A stretch of DNA of 64,000 nt from positions 1-64,000 of the forward strand of contig JASAND010028082.1 in assembly GCA_030248195.1 (NCBI GenBank), in the 5' to 3' direction. Each line of letters begins with the position of its first letter. Positions within the stretch are counted from its first letter, which is position 1. The notes under the pieces were generated by a model. That model was given only the letters and a program-made list of their open reading frames with translations, was not told the DNA's origin and did no database searches. A program made the position numbers and the translations under genes. Positions 56,909 through 64,000 of the stretch are shown here, piece after piece. The stretch comes from Trissonchulus latispiculum (lineage: Eukaryota; Nematoda; Enoplea; Enoplida; Ironidae).

Positions 56909-58150
56909 TTAAGGGGGGTCCATCGTGAAAAACTTTTGGATCACCGATTTCGCTCATTTTCACATATAATCTAGCCACATATATCGTACATTGTTTTGAG
57001 TTATTTCGTTCAGTTCTCCGTAAGTTACGAGCCATTGAATGAGTAAAATTTGAATATCGGCGAAAATGAGGGTGCAGCAGCCAACTGAAGCAAGTTTCCG
57101 CAAATAAACTTCAGATTTTTAGCTTATTTTGTTATACACATTTAATAACCGTTAATGAAAACATTTTCTTACGCTTTTAACCCTGATAAGCATGATCAGT
57201 AGTTTCTTTAAAGGAATTTTCAGAGAAACAAGGCCTCTGTTCACCCGGATGCAATGAAATATTTAACAGCGTTTAACTTGAAATAAAAGCATTTCCGAGC
57301 CATAATTCTATGAGAAGAATTCATCCCTGCACTGAGTGCTTTCGATTGATATATAATATGCCATGTTTTGAAAGATTTGAAAAATCGCTGTTTTGTGAAA
57401 TTTGAGGTCTGAGGGTCCCGATTGGCGCGCTGAGAAGTACTGGACACAACTGTCTGCATAATTTATATTACAAACTGATCTAAAGGCATGAATAAACAGA
57501 TTGAAATGCAAAAAAGGGGAAATTTACTATATAGCTTGGTCGCAAAATGCCCATCTTTCAAAAAAAAAACAACAAATTCAATTTTGCAAAAAAAACTAAT
57601 TTCTGCGCCAAAAAAATCTCGACACTGGCGAAACATTCCAAGTAACATTGGGTATCGTTTGAAAGCTTTATACATATACTGTGTCACTGTGGAGTTACAA
57701 TTTTTAGTTAGGACCTCTATTTTTTTATAGTATGCAGTCAAACTTAATGACCCCCATTTTTGGTCACCAAAAACGACAGAATTTAGCAATTTTCGGCAGT
57801 TCGCTAACTTCAAAAATTCGTTAAAATTTTTTGAAGGCCTGAATCAAAATTCCAATTCCACAGTGACACAGTTTCTGTTTAGAGGTTTAAAACGATATGA
57901 AATGCTACCCGGTATCTCACACCAGTTTCGAGATTTTTTTGGCGCAGAATTATAATCGACCCTTTTTCGATTTCCTATGTTTAACACATGCATACCTCGG
58001 CTTTGAGTGCTATACTACCATACCATACGGCCATACTCGTGAACTCGAACTAGATTCCGAAATTGCTGTGACAATCACGTGCGTATTTGTTGGCTTAAAT
58101 GACTGTATGCAAATTAGTTTTGTGCCATGAAAAACTCGTGTATTGGGTAA
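56909..58150. mobile_element. TTAA element inserted in pol relic, right end unclear
   Basis: TTAA at 56,909-56,912 is followed by GGGGGGTCCATCGTG and CCGATTTCGCTCATTTTCACA, the same subterminal word as the TTAA element at 28,141. An internal palindrome at 57,598-57,955 has arms TCTGCGCCAAAAAAATCTCG and its complement, plus GTGTCACTGTGGA and its complement. The right terminus is not found; the next TTAA is at 58,151, where another element starts. Non-coding despite frames of up to 116 codons. Confidence 0.55.
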
Positions 58151-58729
58151 TTAACCCTCTTCTGCCCAAGACTTCTCGGGGAAATCGGCTCAAAATGACC
58201 AATTTTACATTTCTGGCTGCGATTTCTTACTGAGACCACCTAGAGAGATGAGACTGCCACCAATCGATAGACAATTAATTGCTCTACATTCCCTATGCAA
58301 GCATTGAAGGTTCCCTGATGCACCCGAAAAAGCCGTCAAAGTCGGACAAAGTACGAAGTTTTGTTAAATTTCTGCAAGACTTGATTCAGATACAGGACCA
58401 ACTATGCGTTATTTTAGTGCGCATAACCTCCCGCATCACCTGTTGGGACGACTTTTCTGCCGACGAACTACAGCCGGCTCTGGATTTGCTTGAATGCAGC
58501 GCTCGAACAGGAATTGATATCATCAAAATTTCCATAGCCGGCGGAATGCCATAGAAACTAGATTTTTCAAGCAGGTGTCGAAATATTCTCCCCAAATGGG
58601 GTGGACGTTTTAAAGATAAATGGAGCAAATGCCCAGATTGCCAACCGGGAACTGGACTCTGTCCCAAAAAATAAGATGCCAAAAATCACCACTTGTGCCA
58701 AATGGCAGCCGCGGGAATAAAAGGGTTAA
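58151..58729. mobile_element. piggyBac-like MITE, 579 bp
   Basis: TTAA at both ends (58,151-58,154 and 58,726-58,729). The ends CCCTCTTCTGCCC and the complement of CCCTTTTATTCCC are inverted repeats. TTAACCC termini are typical of piggyBac. A 91-codon frame at 58,279-58,554 (LQDLIQIQDQLCVI, DDFSADELQPALDLL) could be a remnant of the element's own gene, but it lacks transposase motifs I know. Confidence 0.7.
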
Positions 58730-60005
58730 ACGCAGTCTTGTTTGACTAAAGCCTTGCATACAACCTACAGTCACTGTATTTTTACTTTTCTACGTCAAGA
58801 AAATGAAGTAAACACTGGTCAGCAGGTGGATCCACGAAGGATACAAGGCATTAATCATAAAGAAATAATGAAAAACGCCTGCCTGCAGTCACTAAGACCG
58901 TAGCCTTAGTCCAAACAGGAGAGAGCCAACGGTGAGCGCTCTTACCCAGGGAGAACTATTCCCTGGAGCTCCTGCCTGGTTGTTCAAGAAGGACAGCCAG
59001 CTCGGCTCTATCTGTGCTGCAACATAGCCAGAGAAGATTTTATCAAAACCTCTCTAACTGTGCTATATGTTCCAAAGAATAGTTCTCCCTGGGTAAGAGC
59101 GCTCACCGCGCCCATTGGCTCTCTCCTGTTCGACTAAGGCTAAGGCCTTAGTGACTGCAGGCTGGCATTTTTCATTATTTCGTTAAGATTAATGCCTTGT
59201 ATCCTTCATGGATCCGCCTGCTGGCCAGCGTTTACTTGATTTTCTTGACGTAAATGCTGTTTGTATCTGTACGGAGATCCGCTGGCCACTGCAGTCCTCT
59301 TTCTGTGCATAGCACAGTTAAAGAGGTTTTGATAAAACCTTCTCTGGCGATGTTGCATCACAGATAGAGCCGAGCTGGCTGTCCTTCTTGGACAACCAGG
59401 CAGGGGCTCCAGGGAATAGTTCTCCCTGGGTAAGAGCGCTCACCGCGCCCATTGGCTCTCTCCTGTTTGGACTAAGGCTACGGCCTTAGTGACTGCAGGC
59501 AGGCGTTTTTCATTATTTCTTTATGATTAATGCCTTGTATCCTTCATGGATCCGCCTGCTGGCCAGCGTTTATTTCATTTTCTTGACGTAAATGCTGTTT
59601 GTATCTCTACAGAGATCCGCTGGCCACTGCAGTCCTCTTTCTGTGCATAGCACAGTTAGAGAGGTTTCGATAAAACCTTCTCTGGCTATGTTGAAGCACA
59701 GATAGAGCCGAGCTGGCTGTCCTTCTTGGACAACCAGGCAGGAGCTCCAGTGAATAGTTCTCCCTGGGTAAGAGCGCTCACCGCGCCCATTGGCTCTCTC
59801 CTGTTCGACTAAGGCTAAGGCCTTAGTGACTCCAGGCAGGCGTTTTTCATTATTTCTTTATGATTAATGCCTTGTATCCTTCATGGATCCGCCTGCTGGC
59901 CAGCGTTTACTTCATTTTCTTGACGTAGAAAGTAAAAATATAGTGACTGTAGGTTGTATGCAAGGCTTTAGTCAAACAAGACTGCATTTAACCCTTTTAT
60001 TCCGG
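58711..60005. mobile_element. Foldback with 338-bp tandem units
   Basis: The left arm GGAATAAAAGGGTTAAACGC with GTCTTGTTTGACTAAAGCC and the right arm's complement at 59,960-60,005 are inverted copies. Left arm: one unit (about 58,730-59,060). Right arm: the same unit in reverse complement, repeated with a period of 337-338 bp (GCCTTGTATCCTTCATGG at 59,194, 59,532, 59,869). The arms extend past TTAA sites at 58,726 and 59,988, so the left arm contains the right end of the piggyBac-like MITE. No coding frame. Asymmetric arm amplification parallels the element at 11.1-14.2 kb. Confidence 0.8.
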
Positions 60006-60692
60006 AGAAACGGCTATATGCTTTGACTTTGGTTGGATCATAAAATCGTTGGCCAACGATGTTGTAATAATAAATATTATTATGGTTTTGCAGGAATCCT
60101 TTTTAGTTGAATTTCTGCTGGTAAATCTTAGTCTGCCCTGTTTGCCAAGTTTGGAAAGGATTAATTTTATTCTCAATTCTTTGGCGTTTTGTTCACCTTT
60201 TATCGGAAACCATCCAGTTGCTGTACGCTCCAGTCTTTGAAATTCTGATGAATGTTTTGAATGGGTTGTTTTGTTGCATTTGTGACTAATCAAAACATCA
60301 TAGATTACACAAAATTTAATATCCGCCTGCTTTGAATACCAAATCCACAAATTCCATTGTTTAATTTTTGTCCATTATTCGAATTCGAATCGAATTTCAC
60401 CTATAAAACTGAGCTGCCGTAAAAAATTTTACGGTGAAACAACGCCATTATTCTTTCTGAGGCGAGTGTTCCTTTCAAAACATAGTGTCGTCTATGTTTC
60501 AAAAACAGAGTTTTTGTATTAATGTCGTTCACCGGCGCAATTTTATCCTGGGTCGGCGGCCCAACTCGCAACGCCGGCCGGCCGGTGCCACTTATCACCG
60601 GCTATCCAAAGTACATCCAAACTCAAACAAGTTTGATAGTCTTTAAGACTGAAGGAAGCATCAGCATGTTTAAGGTCATTGGCGTGGACCTA
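60006..60692. other. Intergenic, no gene supported
   Basis: A 117-codon reverse frame (59,997-60,350) has no recognised motif. A GC-rich palindromic patch, CGCCGGCCGGCCGG, lies at about 60,571, and a TAAAAAATTTTA hairpin at 60,420. Confidence 0.4.
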
Positions 60693-60700
60693 CTTTGGAC

Positions 60701-61172
60701 TAGAGTCATTCCGTCAGGTCCGAAATCCCTGCCCGGACCAGCCCGCCGACCAACCGGGACTAAGACAGAACGGACCGGGCCAGCCCGACTACTTTAGTTT
60801 TCAAATTTTGTCTTGTTTTTAGTTTGGGAAATTTTTATTAGACATTTCGTTCTTTCTAAGATAGATTTTAGTAAATAAGTTTTATTTCCTCTCTTACTTT
60901 AATTTCCCAGCTCATTTAGAGTTACTGCCGTATAAACCTGCTGCGGCATAGCATACAATTTTTCATAAGTGATTAAAAGTAAAGTTTGCTTTGGTATAGC
61001 AAAATATTGTGGAAATCATCGTAGAATTGTTTGTCTGCTTATGACAGCAAAATCTGCTTTCAGTTCGGGCCGAGGTGGACAGGGATCAAAAACTGGGCGG
61101 GTCGAGCCGAGCTGAAATTTTTAAGGACCGGGCCGGGCCGGAGCTGGCAATTCAGGCCCGCACAGGTCTCTA
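60701..61172. mobile_element. hAT-like MITE, 472 bp, GC-rich ends
   Basis: Flanked by CTTTGGAC (60,693-60,700) and CTGTGGAC (61,173-61,180), an 8-bp duplication with one change. The ends begin TAGAGTC and end GGTCTCTA. The subterminal regions are rich in GGACCGGGC/GCCCGGTCC words in inverted orientation. Non-coding. Confidence 0.72.
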
Positions 61173-61180
61173 CTGTGGAC

Positions 61181-61941
61181 CTGGGCTGGCCGGTCAACTA
61201 TACTAGGTTAATGTACCACGTTAACACTTTGAGCACAGCTTAGCTAGGATCTAAGCCAACGCCTAGGCGTTTTCAATCCACGAGTTTGGCCCCTAATAGT
61301 TCGCGTGACAGTTGCATTTTTACTGATCAAAATTCCTTAATCAAGCAGGTCTGCAAAGCAACCCAAAAAATTTCTCACAGGACTCATAATTTTGCGGCGA
61401 CAAATTTAGCGTCTGGTTGCGCTAGGTAGCAGACATGACTATCGCATTCAAGAAAACTGTGTTCAGCTCCAGGGTAGCTTTACGACAAAAAATAGTACTT
61501 AACATTGGTTTAATATCGAGGACATCGATCAAGGGAATCGCCACAAAAACTTTTCAACTACCGAATTTTTTGTTGCTGTCCGAGGATCCTGTATTAAAAA
61601 TCTTCCAGCTGGAAAATTAATTTGCATCGATCAACGTAAAGCTAGAGTATCCCTTTCTGACTAGCTTAATGTAATGGTTGTTACTTAGACTTAAAGCCAA
61701 CATTGTTCGAGTTTGGTGATTTTTTGTGTGGTTGAATGAGCTCCTTTAATTTGAGTTACTCAATGGCAACAGAATATTTCCACACTAAGGTAGGGCAAGT
61801 TGCCGAAATATGACCAAATCCGATTTTGCTACACAAAGACAGGAGTAAAAGTGGTCTAATGTGAACACCTGGGTTCCTAATATTGACAAAGTGTCCCAAA
61901 TATGAACACAAGCTTTATCATAGCGGCAGCATCAAAGCATT
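61181..61941. other. Intergenic, no gene seen
   Basis: No supported features. Confidence 0.4.
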
Positions 61942-62095
61942 TTTGTTAGGGTATACCAAATACACTAATGACAACATTTTTTCTGATGGCACTCAAACTT
62001 CGTCGCATATTAGTAACTGAGTTAGTTCAAAATAACTTAAAGTTAATCGGCGCTTTTTGTTTTTTTCACTGCAGCCTCGCACGAGCAACCTACAA
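61942..62095 (-). mobile_element. Fragment of the TTAA element family seen at 44.4 kb
   Basis: GGTATACCAAATACACTAAT followed by TGGCACTCAAACTT, CATATTAGTA and GCAGCCTCGCA matches the reverse complement of 45,460-45,590. The TTAA terminus itself is degraded (TTAGGGTATACC). Confidence 0.7.
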
Positions 62096-62699
62096 ACAAT
62101 TATTCATTAAATCGTATTAAAACAGTTCGTCTAATATGACTTGACAATCCTGGTCTTGAAAAAGATACTTTCCAACAGCATAAAGTAACTTGCTTGAGAA
62201 TTAAAAGTTGAACAAAATTGGAAAACAATTAATGTTTAAATAAGTACTGCCCCGTTTGTCGCTGAAAGTTTGTTTCCGCAATAACATCATATATATCTCG
62301 TCTGCGAAAGTTTTATTTCAATTCACTTTGATAACTAACCTTCACACATCCAAAGTCAACGTTGTCCATGTTAGACACTTGACCATATTTGTCAACCTCC
62401 AATATCATTGCTTAGATAAATTGTGGAGATGGTTCGGGGGACAGTAATATGGAAAAAGCATCTGTCTTGATTCTCAAACTAAGGCGACCACAAAATAAGT
62501 GACAATAAGCAATACTAAAATTTGGTTACCCAATAGTCCTAATTTTGACAATGATCAAAGGAGTAATGGGTGACTTCTCGGTAATGTAATAATTGACTAC
62601 GTGCTTCACGTAATGCGTTTGTGAATTTAAAAATCTTGGGTACGCTACTGCAACATTTCCGTTCCCATAGCGTCCTTTAATATGGAGAAGGGCGTTCTT
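62096..62699. other. Intergenic, no gene seen
   Basis: AT-rich upstream flank of the last CX3C gene. Confidence 0.4.
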
Positions 62700-62778
62700 T
62701 TCATAAAAGTATCCGTTTACTCCTGCACTTTTGTTTTAGGTAAATTGCATTGCACGTCTAGATTCATAGGTCACAAAT
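62700..62778 (+). promoter_or_regulatory. TATA-like element and conserved leader of CX3C gene
   Basis: CATAAAAGTA at 62,702 and TTTTAG at 62,734-62,739, exactly 40 bp before the ATG as at 33.6 kb. The leader GTAAATTGCATTGCACGTCT aligns with the leaders at 33,553 and 40,943. Confidence 0.5.
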
Positions 62779-63600
62779 ATGGTTGCAATATGCCATTACA
62801 TCGCTATTTCAATATTGGTAATGGCATCGTTTAATTCGCAGCTGCGAGTCAAGTCTATATCAATGGATCAAGTTCCAAGCAAAGCAGACGATCGATCGTT
62901 GATGTGTATTGATTTGTGTGACCGGCTTCGTGTGCTTGTCGACTACGGAAATTGCGTGGAAGAATGCAATAAATTTGCGAATTTGCAAACCGAAGACACA
63001 ACAGCAGCATCGACAAAAGCGGCGACTGCAGTAAATGGCCAATCTGAAAATTCAGAACTGGAAAAGAAAAATATGGCCTGCTATTACGAGTGCCGTGGTG
63101 AAGGAGGGAACCCTACACCGTTTCGTCAATTTGAGAAATGCCATTACCATTGTATGGCAAAGATTTCGTGCACGAAGGTCTGCGACCAACATCCTGGAAC
63201 TAAATCAAATAGAGTGTGCAAAATCACCTGTTCCACAAAAGAGCACACGGAACCACCAGGATCAGAAACAACAACCATGAATGTTGTGGAGCGAACTCAA
63301 CCAGAGTCTAAAAAGGAAGATGAAGAAAGCGTCACCGATAGCTCAATGGGCAGCCGAGAGCAAACCAAACAAAACGTAACTCCAACAGAAAATCCGGGCG
63401 ATCAGCTGAAAGCCAGGGTGGCTACATTCTGCGATTACCGTTGCGAAAAATCTCTGATTTCTTTCGACAAGGAAACGTGTGCTAAACGTTGTCGCGAGCA
63501 GATACCAACTAAAGAAATATATTGCTTTAAAAAATGCTACAGCAACTACGATATGCCATATTCGGAGTGCTCGGTACTATGCACCAATGAATTTGACTAA
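62779..63600 (+). CDS. Secreted CX3C protein, 273 aa, three modules
   Basis: Predicted signal peptide at 1-20 (MVAICHYIAISILVMASFNS). Module A: two CX3C pairs, 43/47 and 59/63 (loop 11). A Thr/Ala-rich linker runs 72-85. Module B: four pairs, 101/105, 121/125, 131/135, 147/151 (loops 15, 5, 11). A charged Ser/Thr linker runs 155-210. Module C: four pairs, 218/222, 234/238, 249/253, 264/268 (loops 11, 10, 10). That gives twenty mature cysteines, all in CX3C pairs. Modules A and B match the genes at 33.6 and 41.0 kb (CDRLR, CYYECRG, CTKVC, SNRVCK); module C is found only here. Twin CX3C motifs also occur in small Tim chaperones and helical-hairpin peptides, but here they are extracellular. Function unknown. 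AATAAA at 63,664. Intact single exon. Confidence 0.8.
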   Translation: MVAICHYIAISILVMASFNSQLRVKSISMDQVPSKADDRSLMCIDLCDRLRVLVDYGNCVEECNKFANLQTEDTTAASTKAATAVNGQSENSELEKKNMACYYECRGEGGNPTPFRQFEKCHYHCMAKISCTKVCDQHPGTKSNRVCKITCSTKEHTEPPGSETTTMNVVERTQPESKKEDEESVTDSSMGSREQTKQNVTPTENPGDQLKARVATFCDYRCEKSLISFDKETCAKRCREQIPTKEIYCFKKCYSNYDMPYSECSVLCTNEFD

Positions 63601-64000
63601 TTTTCTAGAGATAATTAATCTGTGGCCTTTATAGCTTGTCTTATACAATATATTTTATACTATAATAAATTATCACCTATTTAGTCTTCGGGTTCATTAC
63701 ATTCATAAAAACATTTAAATTTCAAAACTACAGTAAAACTGGCAAAAGCAATTCCCGATGATAGCTGAAGGTACTGATAAAAACGTACATGCGACAATCA
63801 AGCCTAACAGGGATATGAGAACCGCAAACAGCCAAGGTCAAATATTAATAAGAAAAACGGTGGAATACTAGGAAAATTGAGGAAACAAATATTAGCCGGA
63901 TAAGTGGGTTGCTGGCAAGGACACTGATTCTCTAAACAAAGACTTTCCTTTCCGTGTTCACATTTCAATCCTTTATGCTTTGCCTTGTCCTTAGGATGCT
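63601..64000. other. 3' flank of CX3C gene
   Basis: AATAAA at 63,664-63,669 is the likely poly(A) signal; the rest is unique AT-rich DNA with no gene seen up to the window edge. Confidence 0.5.

Noticed and set aside
57463..57813. 116-codon reverse frame with hydrophobic end
   Set aside because: Lies within a palindromic non-coding TTAA element; no domain.

Overview
This is nuclear DNA of an invertebrate animal: AT-rich, intron-containing and very dense in DNA transposons. Evidence for an animal is C2H2 zinc-finger exons with canonical GT/AG introns, a kringle exon flanked by phase-1 introns, a 7TM receptor, a tRNA gene, tRNA-derived SINEs, hAT and Ty3/gypsy-type relics, and MITEs. The receptor (asparagine-arginine where most class A receptors have DRY) and the TTTYAG acceptor-like sites just upstream of several start codons remind me of nematodes. 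No marker gene here fixes the taxon.

Layout. 1-1 kb: the 5' part of a C2H2 zinc-finger gene on the minus strand, running off the left edge, with a MITE about 80 bp upstream of its start. 1-11 kb: repeats, a tRNA-Thr(AGT)-like gene, one tRNA-like SINE, and a broken 7TM receptor copy. 11.1-14.2 kb: a 3.07-kb foldback element with 9-bp target duplications and a 125-bp tandem array. 14.3-23 kb: two more broken receptor copies and one intact 307-residue receptor gene, interrupted by a 4.36-kb hAT element (exact 8-bp duplication, frameshifted transposase) that itself carries a smaller hAT-like insertion. 24-33 kb: MITEs, an (AT)n tract, a small secreted cysteine-rich peptide gene, a triple-nested element (TIR element, TTAA element, solo LTR) and a G-rich foldback hairpin. 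33-46 kb: two secreted cysteine-rich genes among further MITEs. 46-52 kb: a kringle gene, an unassigned multi-pass reading frame, and a probable membrane-anchored protein gene with a one-base frameshift. 54-57 kb: a truncated deoxynucleoside-kinase-like gene and a decayed Ty3/gypsy pol. 57-62 kb: TTAA elements, a second tandem-armed foldback and a hAT MITE. 62.8-63.6 kb: the largest secreted cysteine-rich gene.

The most distinctive gene content is a four-member family of predicted secreted proteins made of repeated CX3C pairs (27.0, 33.6, 41.0 and 62.8 kb). Three share a threonine-rich linker and a recognisable upstream leader of about 45 bp, so they look like a dispersed, co-regulated family of extracellular effectors or structural proteins. 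I do not recognise this architecture as a named family. The other strong theme is the variety of foldback, palindromic and MITE elements, many with exact target-site duplications.
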